Source: Pseudomonas atagonensis (GTDB taxonomy: Bacteria; Pseudomonadota; Gammaproteobacteria; Pseudomonadales; Pseudomonadaceae). Taken from it: a DNA stretch of 64,000 bases. Both the position numbers and the translations under genes were made by a program. Of this stretch, positions 27,511-36,078 are shown piece after piece; positions within the stretch are counted from its first letter, which is position 1; the number at the start of each line of letters is the position of its first letter. The notes under the pieces were generated by a model. The model worked only from the letters and a program-made list of their open reading frames with translations. It had not been told where the DNA came from and ran no database searches. The stretch lies in assembly GCF_011369485.1 (NCBI RefSeq), contig NZ_VXCA01000030.1:62001-126000 (forward strand), in the 5' to 3' direction.

Positions 27511-29412
27511 GTGAGCCTATTAGAAGAAAACCAATCCACCGACCTGGAAAAAATGGTCGGCCTCAGCCGTCGCGGTTTCATCGGCGCCGGCGCGTTGTGC
27601 GGTGCCGCCATGTTCCTCGGCGGCAGCCTGTTGAGCCGCAGTGCGCTCGCCACTGGCGTCAGCGCCGGCAACAGTCGCCTGCTCGGCTTCGACAGCATTG
27701 CCGCGGCGACCACAGACGTCATCAGCCTGCCCAAAGGCTACAAGTCTTCGGTGCTGATCAGTTGGGGCCAGCCCTTGCACAAGAACGGCCCGGCCTTCGA
27801 TCCGAGTGGCAATGGCACCGCCGCCGCTCAGGAAGTGCAGTTCGGCGACAACAACGACGGCATGAGCCTGTTCGAATTCCCCGACGACCGTAACCGTGCG
27901 TTGATGGCGATCAACAACGAATACACCAACTACCGCTACCTCTACCCGCACGGCGGCATGCCGCAATCGGCCGAAGACGTGCGCAAGGCGCTGGCCTGCG
28001 AAGGCGTGTCGGTGATCGAGGTGCAACGCAAGAACGGCCAATGGCAGTTCGTCCAGGGTTCGCGCTACAACCGCCGCATCCACGGCAACTCGCCGTTGCG
28101 CATCAGCGGCCCGGCGGCCGGCCACGATCTGATGAAAACCGCTGCCGACAAGCACGGCAAGAAAGTCCTCGGCACCTTCCAGAACTGCGCCAACGGTAAA
28201 ACCCCGTGGGGCACTTACCTGACCTGCGAAGAGAACTTCACCGATTGCTTCGGCAGCAGCAACGCTCAGCAGCAATTCGATCCGGCGCAAAAACGCTACG
28301 GCGTATCGGCTGCCAGCCGTGAAATCAACTGGCACCCGCATGACCCGCGCTTCGACATGGCGAAGAACCCCAACGAACTCAACCGTCACGGCTGGGTGGT
28401 CGAGATCGACCCGTTTGATCCGCAATCGACGCCGGTCAAACGCACGGCGCTGGGTCGCTTTAAACATGAAAACGCCGCACTGGCCGAGACCGATGACGGC
28501 CGCGCCGTGGTGTACATGGGCGATGACGAGCGTGGTGAGTTCATCTACAAATTCGTCAGCCGCGACCGCATCAACCACCGTAACGCCAAAGCCAACCGCG
28601 ACATCCTCGATCACGGCACGCTGTACGTGGCGAAATTCGATAACGGCGACAGCAACCCCGATCACCCGAAAGGCCAGGGCCAGTGGATCGAACTGACCCA
28701 CGGCAAGAACGGAATCGACGCCAGCAGCGGTTTCGCCGATCAGGCCGAAGTGCTGATTCACGCTCGCCTCGCCGCCAGTGTGGTCGGCGCCACGCGCATG
28801 GACCGCCCGGAATGGATCGTGGTCAGCCCGAAGGATGGTCAGGTTTATTGCACCCTGACCAACAACGCCAAGCGCGGCGAAGACGGGCAACCGGTGGGCG
28901 GCCCGAACCCGCGCGAGAAAAACGTTTACGGACAAATCCTGCGCTGGCGCACCGACCGCGACGATCATGCGTCGAAGACGTTCGCCTGGGATTTGTTCGT
29001 GGTTGCTGGCAACCCGGGCGTGCACGCCGGCACGCCAAAAGGTGGCTCGTCCAACATCACCCCGCAGAACATGTTCAACAGCCCGGATGGTCTGGGTTTC
29101 GACAAGGCCGGACGCTTGTGGATTCTCACTGACGGCGATTCGAGCAATGCCGGGGATTTTGCCGGGATGGGCAATAACCAGATGCTCTGCGCCGATCCGA
29201 AGACCGGTGAGATTCGCCGCTTCATGGTCGGGCCGATCGGTTGCGAAGTCACCGGGATCAGCTTCTCGCCGGATCAGAAAACCCTGTTTGTCGGGATTCA
29301 GCATCCGGGTGAGAACGGTGGCTCGACCTTCCCCGAGCATCTGCCGAACGGCAAGCCACGCTCTTCGGTGATGGCGATTACCCGTGAGGATGGCGGGATC
29401 GTCGGCGCCTGA
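27511..29412 (+). CDS. phoX: PhoX family (DUF839) alkaline phosphatase, Tat-exported
   Basis: Periplasmic phosphomonoesterase of the PhoX type, which uses calcium and iron instead of zinc. It has 633 residues from GTG 27511, with GGAG spaced 6 bases. A twin-arginine signal, SRRGFIGAG followed by a hydrophobic stretch ending SRSALA, directs Tat export of the folded enzyme. Conserved blocks include TCEENFTDCFG, INWHPHDPRF, RHGWVVEIDPF and WILTDGDSSN. No clear Pho box is visible in the short 70-base gap from the ModE-like gene, so phosphate control is not supported by sequence here. Confidence 0.88.
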   Translation: MSLLEENQSTDLEKMVGLSRRGFIGAGALCGAAMFLGGSLLSRSALATGVSAGNSRLLGFDSIAAATTDVISLPKGYKSSVLISWGQPLHKNGPAFDPSGNGTAAAQEVQFGDNNDGMSLFEFPDDRNRALMAINNEYTNYRYLYPHGGMPQSAEDVRKALACEGVSVIEVQRKNGQWQFVQGSRYNRRIHGNSPLRISGPAAGHDLMKTAADKHGKKVLGTFQNCANGKTPWGTYLTCEENFTDCFGSSNAQQQFDPAQKRYGVSAASREINWHPHDPRFDMAKNPNELNRHGWVVEIDPFDPQSTPVKRTALGRFKHENAALAETDDGRAVVYMGDDERGEFIYKFVSRDRINHRNAKANRDILDHGTLYVAKFDNGDSNPDHPKGQGQWIELTHGKNGIDASSGFADQAEVLIHARLAASVVGATRMDRPEWIVVSPKDGQVYCTLTNNAKRGEDGQPVGGPNPREKNVYGQILRWRTDRDDHASKTFAWDLFVVAGNPGVHAGTPKGGSSNITPQNMFNSPDGLGFDKAGRLWILTDGDSSNAGDFAGMGNNQMLCADPKTGEIRRFMVGPIGCEVTGISFSPDQKTLFVGIQHPGENGGSTFPEHLPNGKPRSSVMAITREDGGIVGA

Positions 29413-29420
29413 TAAACCGT

Positions 29421-29520
29421 CTTCGGGAGCAAGCCCCCTCCCACAGGGGAACGCCTGCGTGGGGATAGTCTTCCATACACCAGAGTTCTACTGTGGGAGG
29501 GGGCTTGCTACCGAAGAGGT
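29421..29520. repeat. REPIN (TGTGGGAGGGGGCTTGC type) after phoX
   Basis: Inverted REP copies CTTCGGGAGCAAGCC...CCCACAGG and CTGTGGGAGG...GAAGAGG with a roughly 43-base spacer. Confidence 0.85.
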
Positions 29521-29609
29521 CCTCCCAGACAAGGCAAACCCCCCAACCCCCACAGTCTGCGCTACCATGCCGGGCCGGACGCGGCAGCCTGCTGCGCGCA
29601 GGAGTCAGC

Positions 29610-30584
29610 ATGGCCCACCCGTTTGAAACCCTCACACCCGACCTTGTCCTCGATGCCGTTGAAAGCATCGGGTTCCTGAGCGATGCGCGCATTTTGGCGC
29701 TCAACAGCTACGAAAACCGCGTCTATCAGGTCGGCATCGAAGACTCCGAACCGCTGATCGCCAAGTTCTACCGTCCGCAGCGCTGGACCAACGAAGCCAT
29801 TCTGGAAGAACACAAATTCACCTTCGAGCTCGCCGACGTCGAGATTCCGGTGGTCGCGCCGCTGATTCACAACGGCGAAACCCTGCACGAGCACGCCGGT
29901 TTCCGCTTCACCCTGTTTCCCCGCCGTGGTGGCCGCGCGCCGGAGCCGGGCAATCTCGACCAGCTGTATCGCCTCGGGCAGTTGCTCGGACGCATTCACG
30001 CGGTCGGCGCGACCAAGCCGTTCGAACACCGTGAAGCGCTCGCAGTGCAGAACTTCGGCCATGCCTCGCTGAACACCTTGCTCGAAGGCAACTTCATTCC
30101 GAAAAGCCTGTTGCCGGCCTACGAGTCCGTCGCCCGCGACCTGCTCAAACGTGTCGAAGATGCCTACGCCAACACGCCGCACCAGAACATCCGCATGCAC
30201 GGCGATTGCCACCCCGGCAACATGATGTGCCGCGACGAGATGTTCCACATCGTCGACCTCGACGACTGCCGCATGGGCCCGGCCGTGCAGGACATCTGGA
30301 TGATGCTTGCCGGTGATCGTCAGGAATGCCTAGGGCAACTGTCAGAGTTGATGGACGGCTACAACGAATTCCACGATTTCGATCCGCGCGAACTGGCGTT
30401 GATCGAACCTCTGCGCGCATTGCGTCTGATGCACTACAGCGCCTGGCTCGCACGGCGCTGGGACGATCCGGCGTTCCCGCACAGTTTTCCGTGGTTCGGC
30501 ACTGAGCGTTATTGGGGCGATCAAGTGCTGGCGTTGCGTGAACAGCTTTCAGCGCTCAACGAAGAACCGCTGAAACTCTTCTGA
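29610..30584 (+). CDS. srkA: Stress response serine/threonine protein kinase SrkA (YihE)
   Basis: APH/choline-kinase-fold protein kinase that protects against stress-induced cell death in enterobacteria (downstream of Cpx there). It has 324 residues from ATG 29610, with GGAG 5 bases upstream. The catalytic loop is MHGDCHPGNMM and the metal-binding aspartate motif is HIVDLDDCRMGP. It is flanked by REPINs on both sides, so it is probably a single-gene unit. Confidence 0.9.
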   Translation: MAHPFETLTPDLVLDAVESIGFLSDARILALNSYENRVYQVGIEDSEPLIAKFYRPQRWTNEAILEEHKFTFELADVEIPVVAPLIHNGETLHEHAGFRFTLFPRRGGRAPEPGNLDQLYRLGQLLGRIHAVGATKPFEHREALAVQNFGHASLNTLLEGNFIPKSLLPAYESVARDLLKRVEDAYANTPHQNIRMHGDCHPGNMMCRDEMFHIVDLDDCRMGPAVQDIWMMLAGDRQECLGQLSELMDGYNEFHDFDPRELALIEPLRALRLMHYSAWLARRWDDPAFPHSFPWFGTERYWGDQVLALREQLSALNEEPLKLF

Positions 30585-30599
30585 TTCATCACGACCCCT

Positions 30600-30689
30600 T
30601 GTGGGAGGGGGCTTGCTCCCGAAAGCGGACTTGCATTCAACGATTATGTTGACTGACACGGCGCATTCGGGAGCAAGCCCCCTCCCACA
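30600..30689. repeat. REPIN (TGTGGGAGGGGGCTTGC type) after srkA
   Basis: Inverted REP copies around a roughly 34-base spacer, the same subtype as the element at 29421-29520. Confidence 0.85.
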
Positions 30690-30790
30690 TTTGTCCTCTG
30701 TTCACAATTTCCCGACCACTGCGCTGCGGCATTTGTGGACAAATCTCCTTACAATCCCTCCTTTGTTAGTTGCCTAAGCAAGGATTCTGC

Positions 30791-31678
30791 ATGCAAGCCG
30801 CCAACCCGCGTCGCGGGTACATTCTGGGCCTGAGTGCCTACATCATCTGGGGCCTGTTCCCGATCTATTTCAAAGCCATCGCCGAAGTGCCGGCCGTCGA
30901 AATCATCATCCACCGGGTGTTGTGGTCGGCGCTGTTTGGCGCGCTGCTGCTGATGGTGTGGAAACACCCGGGCTGGCTGCGCGAACTGCTGGATAACCCC
31001 AAACGCCTGGCAATTCTGGCCTTGAGCGGCACGCTGATTGCGGCTAACTGGCTGACGTATGTGTGGTCGGTAAACAACGGGCGCATGCTCGAAGCGAGCC
31101 TCGGTTACTACATCAATCCGCTGGTGAACGTGTTGCTGGGGATGTTGATTCTTGGCGAGCGCCTGCGCCGGATGCAGTGGGTCGCGGTCGGTCTGGCGGC
31201 CGTCGGCGTGGCGCAACAGGTCTGGCAGGTCGGCAGTTTGCCGTGGGTTTCACTGGTGCTGGCGCTGACCTTCGGCTTCTACGGTTTGATCCGCAAGCAG
31301 GCTCCGGTCAAAGCGTTGCCGGGGCTGGTGGTCGAGACCTGGATGCTGGTGCCGATCGCTATCGCATGGCTGCTGTTCAATCAGACCGCGACCAGCGCCC
31401 AACCTGAGTTCTGGACGACGTCGCAAGCCTGGTGGCTGGTCGCGGCCGGTCCGGTGACGCTTGTGCCGCTGGTGTGCTTCAACGCTGCTACGCGTCACCT
31501 GCCCTATACCACCATTGGTTTCCTGCAATATCTGGCGCCAACTCTGGTGTTGCTGCAGGCGGTGCTGCTGTTCGGCGAGCACTTGTCGTCCAGCACCCTG
31601 ATCGCGTTCATCTTCATTTGGGCCGGCCTGGCAGTTTACAGCGTCGATGCGTGGATAAGTTTGCGCCGCCGCACCTGA
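30791..31678 (+). CDS. rarD: EamA family transporter RarD
   Basis: Inner-membrane drug/metabolite-type transporter of 295 residues with about ten hydrophobic segments and two EamA repeats. The family hallmark YIIWGLFPIYFK is near the start, with SLGYYINPLVNVLLG in the middle and TTIGFLQYLAPTLVLL near the end. AAGGA is spaced 7 bases before ATG 30791. The substrate is unknown; the chloramphenicol link of the E. coli name does not settle it. Confidence 0.87.
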   Translation: MQAANPRRGYILGLSAYIIWGLFPIYFKAIAEVPAVEIIIHRVLWSALFGALLLMVWKHPGWLRELLDNPKRLAILALSGTLIAANWLTYVWSVNNGRMLEASLGYYINPLVNVLLGMLILGERLRRMQWVAVGLAAVGVAQQVWQVGSLPWVSLVLALTFGFYGLIRKQAPVKALPGLVVETWMLVPIAIAWLLFNQTATSAQPEFWTTSQAWWLVAAGPVTLVPLVCFNAATRHLPYTTIGFLQYLAPTLVLLQAVLLFGEHLSSSTLIAFIFIWAGLAVYSVDAWISLRRRT

Positions 31679-31699
31679 TCAAAAAACGCACAACCCTCC

Positions 31700-31724
31700 G
31701 CAGGCCACGGTTCTCGTGGTCTGC
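31700..31724 (+). terminator. Hairpin after rarD
   Basis: A 10-bp stem with one G-T pair (GCAGGCCACG with CGTGGTCTGC), 22 bases after the stop. There is no T-run, so termination is uncertain. Confidence 0.4.
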
Positions 31725-31741
31725 AGCGTTCCTTCCCAAGG

Positions 31742-31889
31742 TTATCCACAGCGTGATCCCCGCCGTTTGTGTGCAACTTGTTGAATACTGGCGTTTTTTT
31801 GATCAGCAACGGCAAAGCCACGTCGGCCGTGGCGTTGCGGGCTGTCTCTACAGGTTATCCACAGGCAGGTGCACGTTTAAACTGGATAA
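31742..31889. promoter_or_regulatory. Cluster of DnaA-box-like sequences
   Basis: Two perfect DnaA boxes TTATCCACA lie at 31742-31750 and 31855-31863, same orientation, 113 bases apart. A third with two mismatches (TTATCCAGT) is on the opposite strand at 31881-31889. A 6-bp GC hairpin (GCCACG/CGTGGC at 31817-31833) lies between them. The gap has no gene. Confidence 0.5.
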
Positions 31890-31901
31890 CCCGTTCAAGC
31901 C

Positions 31902-32420
31902 TTAAACGTCTGTGCGTAACACCAGTTCGACCATCAAATCATCGGCCAGGGTTTCCAGACGCGACTGCAACACGTCGAGCGACAACGTCAGCGGCACCGC
32001 GAGTATCGCTTCGGCGTGAAACAGCGGCTCGCTGCTCATCGGCGCCGGACGCACCTCCGTCACCAGCCGCTCCAGATTGACGCCCTGCTCGCTCAACAGT
32101 CGCGTGATGTCGCGCACGATCCCCGGCCGGTCGTTGCCTACCAGCTCCATGGCTATCGGTTTCCAGGTACAGGATTGCTCGATACCACTTTCAGCGATCA
32201 ACACGCGAATGCCGTGAGTCGACAGCGCTTGTAAGGCATCGACTAATTCATCGTAAGCCTCTGCCGGTACCCCCACCCGTAAAATCCCGGCGAACTGCCC
32301 GGCCATCCGCGACATGCGACTTTCCAGCCAGTTACCGCCGTGCTCGGCAATGCATTGGGCGATGCGCTCCACCTGCCCGGGCTTGTCCGGGGCGAAAACG
32401 GTGAGTACGAGATGGTCCAT
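31902..32420 (-). CDS. Tandem ACT-domain protein, GcvR-like
   Basis: Cytoplasmic regulator-type protein of 172 residues made of two ACT domains: MDHLVLTVFAPDKPGQVERIA at the start and AMELVGNDRPGIVRDITRLL around residue 90. This layout is that of GcvR, which in E. coli controls the glycine cleavage activator GcvA. No DNA-binding domain is present. The partner in Pseudomonas is not evident from neighbours. A role in amino-acid sensing is inference. Confidence 0.83.
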   Translation of the reverse strand: MDHLVLTVFAPDKPGQVERIAQCIAEHGGNWLESRMSRMAGQFAGILRVGVPAEAYDELVDALQALSTHGIRVLIAESGIEQSCTWKPIAMELVGNDRPGIVRDITRLLSEQGVNLERLVTEVRPAPMSSEPLFHAEAILAVPLTLSLDVLQSRLETLADDLMVELVLRTDV

Positions 32421-32530
32421 GGCGCCGCCCTCTTGTCATGACTTTTGTTATAGAAAAGCAAGTATAGGCAAGCGTCTTGATTAAGCCCGGCCCAGTGCCG
32501 GTATGTGGAAATCACCTGCAGATGATGATC

Positions 32531-32652
32531 TGTGGCGAGGGGATTTATCCCCGTCCGGCTGCGCAGCAGTCGTAAATCCTGCCAACTCGGTTTACCTGCC
32601 AGAACGCAGGGGGCGGCTTCGCCACCCAACGGGGATAAATCCCCGCGCCACA
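32531..32652. repeat. Inverted repeat element of the TGTGGCGAGGGGATTTATCCCC family (copy 1)
   Basis: Ends TGTGGCGAGGGGATTTATCC and its inverse at 32630-32652 enclose about 75 bases with GGCTGCGCAGCAGTCG and GGGCGGCTTCGCCACCCAAC. A near-identical architecture occurs at 55452-55584. Confidence 0.85.
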
Positions 32653-33081
32653 ATTAACTTCACCACGAAGCCCTTCGTGGCAGAAGTCATGGGCCATAGC
32701 AGCCAAACAGCATTTATGTGTACAACTTTTGATATTTAGCTGGAACAATCCGATAGTTTTTTGAGAACATCCCGTTCCGCGACGTGACCGCAATGCGTCA
32801 TGAGGTCGCAGAACGACGTAATTAGTCTGATTTTCACAAGCGCAACTCATCATGTAGTATGCCGCAGCGCGCACTACATAACGCTGGATCGATGTCTGCC
32901 CAAAGCCTGTTCGCAACCCTGAAAGCCCCGTCAGCAAGGCCTCCAGCCGTTGATTGGTCCCAGCCCAGCCGCCAGCAATGGCATGTACTGGTCGGCAGGT
33001 TTGTGGTTTAAATGGCCAGAGGCTTCATTGTCAATTTTGAAGAGCTGAAAAGCGAAATAGCTGAGCAGAGTGAGGCAAGCA
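32653..33081 (+). promoter_or_regulatory. Long gene-free leader of glcB
   Basis: About 430 bases with lower GC than the flanks and no convincing gene. An ATGTAGT/ACTACAT stem lies at 32852-32879. A partial palindrome GCGAC-TGAC/GTCA-GTCGC lies at 32779-32809. A 49-codon frame (32892-33041) has only a weak ribosome site and is not called. Two or more regulatory elements for malate synthase are likely here, but none is identified. Confidence 0.35.
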
Positions 33082-35259
33082 ATGACTGAACACGTTCAAG
33101 TCGGTGGCCTGCAGGTCGCCAAAGTCCTGTTCGACTTCGTGAACAACGAAGCCATTCCCGGTACCGGCCTCACCGCCGACAAATTCTGGGAAGGTGCCGA
33201 CAAGGTCATTCACGACCTGGCGCCGAAGAACAAAGCCCTACTCGCCAAACGCGATGACTTCCAGGCTCGCATTGATGCCTGGCATCAGGAACGCGCCGGT
33301 CAAGCACACGACGCTGTGGCCTACAAAGCTTTCCTGCAAGAAATCGGTTATCTGCTGCCAGAAGCGGCTGATTTCCAGGCAACGACGCAAAACGTCGATG
33401 ATGAAATCGCCCGTACCGCCGGCCCGCAACTTGTTGTGCCGGTGATGAATGCCCGCTTCGCTCTCAATGCCTCGAACGCCCGCTGGGGTTCGCTGTATGA
33501 CGCCCTCTACGGCACCGACGCGATCAGCGAAGACGGTGGCGCGGAAAAAGGCAAAGGCTACAACAAGGTGCGTGGTGACAAAGTCATCGCCTTCGCCCGT
33601 GCCTTCCTCGACGAAGCCGCGCCATTGGCTGCTGGCTCTCACGTCGATTCGACCGGCTACAAAATCGCTGACGGCAAACTGGTGGTCACCCTCAAGGGCG
33701 GCAGCAACAGCGGCCTGCGCGACGACGCGCAACTGATCGGTTTCCAGGGCGATGCCAACGCACCGATCGCGATCCTGCTGAAGCACAACGGTCTGCACTT
33801 TGAAATTCAGGTCGACGCCAGCACCCCGGTCGGCCAGACCGATGCCGCCGGCGTCAAAGACATCCTGATGGAAGCGGCCCTGACCACCATCATGGACTGC
33901 GAAGACTCCGTGGCCGCCGTCGATGCCGACGACAAAGTGGTGATCTACCGCAACTGGCTCGGCCTGATGAAGGGCGACCTGGCGGAATCGGTATCCAAGG
34001 GCGGCCAGACCTTCACCCGCACCATGAACCCGGACCGCAGCTACACCGCGCCGAATGGCGGCGAAGTGACCCTGCACGGCCGTTCGCTGTTGTTCGTGCG
34101 CAACGTTGGCCATCTGATGACCATCGACGCGATCCTCGACAAAAACGGCAACGAAGTGCCGGAAGGCATTCTTGACGGTCTGGTCACTTGCCTGGCGGCA
34201 ATGCACAACCTCAACGGCAACACCTCGCGCAAGAACACCCGCACCGGTTCGATCTACATCGTTAAACCGAAGATGCACGGCCCGGAAGAAGCGGCGTTCA
34301 CCAACGAGCTGTTCGGTCGCATCGAAGATGTGCTCGGCCTGAAACGCAATACGCTGAAAGTCGGAATCATGGACGAGGAGCGCCGCACCACGGTTAACCT
34401 CAAGGCCTGCATCAAGGCGGCCAGCGAGCGCGTGGTGTTCATCAACACCGGTTTCCTCGACCGCACCGGCGACGAAATCCACACCTCCATGGAAGCCGGC
34501 CCGGTGGTACGCAAGGCCGACATGAAGGCCGAGAAGTGGATCGGCGCCTACGAGAACTGGAACGTCGATATCGGTCTGAGCACCGGCCTGCAAGGTCGCG
34601 CGCAGATCGGTAAAGGCATGTGGGCAATGCCCGACCTGATGGCGGCGATGCTCGAACAGAAAATCGCTCACCCGCTGGCCGGTGCCAACACTGCCTGGGT
34701 ACCGTCGCCGACCGCTGCTGCGCTGCACGCGCTGCACTACCACAAGGTCGACGTGTTCGCCCGTCAGGCCGAGCTGGCCAAACGTGCCCGTGCTTCGGTG
34801 GACGACATTCTGACCATCCCGCTGGCGGTCAATCCGAACTGGACGCCAGAGCAGATCAAGAACGAACTGGACAACAACGCCCAGGGCATTCTCGGTTACG
34901 TGGTGCGCTGGATCGACCAGGGCGTGGGTTGCTCGAAAGTGCCAGATATCAATGACGTCGGCCTGATGGAAGACCGTGCCACGCTGCGTATCTCCAGCCA
35001 ACACATCGCCAACTGGCTGCGCCACGGTGTGGTGACTGAAGCGCAAGTGATGGAAAGCCTCAAGCGCATGGCGCCGGTGGTGGACCGTCAGAACGCCAAC
35101 GACCCGCTGTACCGTCCGCTGGCACCGAACTTCGACAGCAACATCGCCTTCCAGGCGGCAGTCGAACTGGTGATCGAAGGCACCAAACAGCCGAACGGCT
35201 ACACCGAGCCGGTCCTGCACCGTCGTCGTCGCGAGTTCAAGAAGGCCAACGGCCTGTAA
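33082..35259 (+). CDS. glcB: Malate synthase G
   Basis: Condenses glyoxylate with acetyl-CoA to malate in the glyoxylate bypass and in use of C2 compounds. It has 725 residues from ATG 33082, with GAGG 7 bases upstream, which is the G-isoform length (isoform A is about 530). Recognisable blocks are [30 protein letters not shown], the glyoxylate-binding [10 protein letters not shown], and [17 protein letters not shown]. It forms a single-gene unit closed by a strong terminator. Confidence 0.95.
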   Translation: MTEHVQVGGLQVAKVLFDFVNNEAIPGTGLTADKFWEGADKVIHDLAPKNKALLAKRDDFQARIDAWHQERAGQAHDAVAYKAFLQEIGYLLPEAADFQATTQNVDDEIARTAGPQLVVPVMNARFALNASNARWGSLYDALYGTDAISEDGGAEKGKGYNKVRGDKVIAFARAFLDEAAPLAAGSHVDSTGYKIADGKLVVTLKGGSNSGLRDDAQLIGFQGDANAPIAILLKHNGLHFEIQVDASTPVGQTDAAGVKDILMEAALTTIMDCEDSVAAVDADDKVVIYRNWLGLMKGDLAESVSKGGQTFTRTMNPDRSYTAPNGGEVTLHGRSLLFVRNVGHLMTIDAILDKNGNEVPEGILDGLVTCLAAMHNLNGNTSRKNTRTGSIYIVKPKMHGPEEAAFTNELFGRIEDVLGLKRNTLKVGIMDEERRTTVNLKACIKAASERVVFINTGFLDRTGDEIHTSMEAGPVVRKADMKAEKWIGAYENWNVDIGLSTGLQGRAQIGKGMWAMPDLMAAMLEQKIAHPLAGANTAWVPSPTAAALHALHYHKVDVFARQAELAKRARASVDDILTIPLAVNPNWTPEQIKNELDNNAQGILGYVVRWIDQGVGCSKVPDINDVGLMEDRATLRISSQHIANWLRHGVVTEAQVMESLKRMAPVVDRQNANDPLYRPLAPNFDSNIAFQAAVELVIEGTKQPNGYTEPVLHRRRREFKKANGL

Positions 35260-35281
35260 CTTGCGCTGAATGCCGGACATG

Positions 35282-35313
35282 AAAAAGCCCTGATCTTTCG
35301 ATCAGGGCTTTTT
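35282..35313. terminator. Strong terminator after glcB
   Basis: A perfect 14-bp stem (AAAAAGCCCTGATC with GATCAGGGCTTTTT) around TTTC. It can act for glcB and, in reverse, for the receiver gene at 35379. Confidence 0.9.
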
Positions 35314-35378
35314 GTTGGCCGATTAAAATCTCTGAATCACTGGAGATCCATTGTGGTTTTTCTCGGTGTTACTGAAAG

Positions 35379-35825
35379 TCAGGGCTCAATCCCCAGCTCA
35401 TGCTTGACCAGTCCCAACAACTTCACCGTATCAATCGGCTTGAGCAGAAAATCCACCACGCTCAAATGCATCGCCGCAATCGCGTCTTTCACATCGGCAT
35501 CGCCCGAGACGATGATGATCGGCATCGCTGCCCGCACCGATTCACGCACCTGGCGGATCAGGTCAAGGCCATCGACATTGCCCATGCGCAGGTCGGTGAT
35601 GACCAGGCCGATCGATGGTTTTTCTTCGAGCATTTTCAGCGCGGTTTCGCCGCTGGCGGCGGTCATGCAACGAATGCCATCCAACGCGAGAATCTCCGAT
35701 AACAGCTCCCGGGCATCCTTGTCATCATCGACGATCAGGACTCGCTGGGGCGGAAGATCGGGTTCGAGCATCACTGCGCTGAGCGCTTCACGCTCGGCAT
35801 CGCTCAAAATATCGTGGTCGGACAT
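35379..35825 (-). CDS. Stand-alone response regulator receiver protein
   Basis: Single CheY-like receiver of 148 residues with a roughly 27-residue N-terminal extension (MSDHDILSDAEREALSAVM). The acidic pair is in VLIVDDDKD, the phospho-acceptor aspartate is in VITDLRMGNVDG, and the conserved lysine is in DFLLKPID. There is no output domain and no histidine kinase nearby. It may be an adaptor in another phosphorelay. It is divergent from the cNMP-CBS-nucleotidyltransferase gene. Confidence 0.88.
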   Translation of the reverse strand: MSDHDILSDAEREALSAVMLEPDLPPQRVLIVDDDKDARELLSEILALDGIRCMTAASGETALKMLEEKPSIGLVITDLRMGNVDGLDLIRQVRESVRAAMPIIIVSGDADVKDAIAAMHLSVVDFLLKPIDTVKLLGLVKHELGIEP

Positions 35826-36078
35826 GGCGTTCTCTAAGTGTTCAAATCAATCACCTGGCACAGTCGTCAGACATCGCTAAGCAGAGCTTCAATGTGCACT
35901 TCGTCGGAATTTTTTCCAAGAGGGCAAACAAGAGAAAAACCGACTGTTTGCGTAGGGCATCTCCGAAACTTCACGAACGGTGGCAAAACCTAGACTTACG
36001 TCCAATGGGCACCCCGTGCGATGGGGCCGACCATGGCTGCATTGATCCGACAACAACAATTCGAAAAAGACTGCGGTA

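Noticed and set aside
31742-31889. Replication origin (oriC)
   Set aside because: Only two perfect DnaA boxes, no AT-rich unwinding region and no dnaA, rpmH or gyrB nearby, so it is reported as a DnaA-box cluster only.
32892-33041. 49-codon frame in the glcB leader
   Set aside because: Weak ribosome site and no recognisable motif. It is mentioned only as part of the leader.
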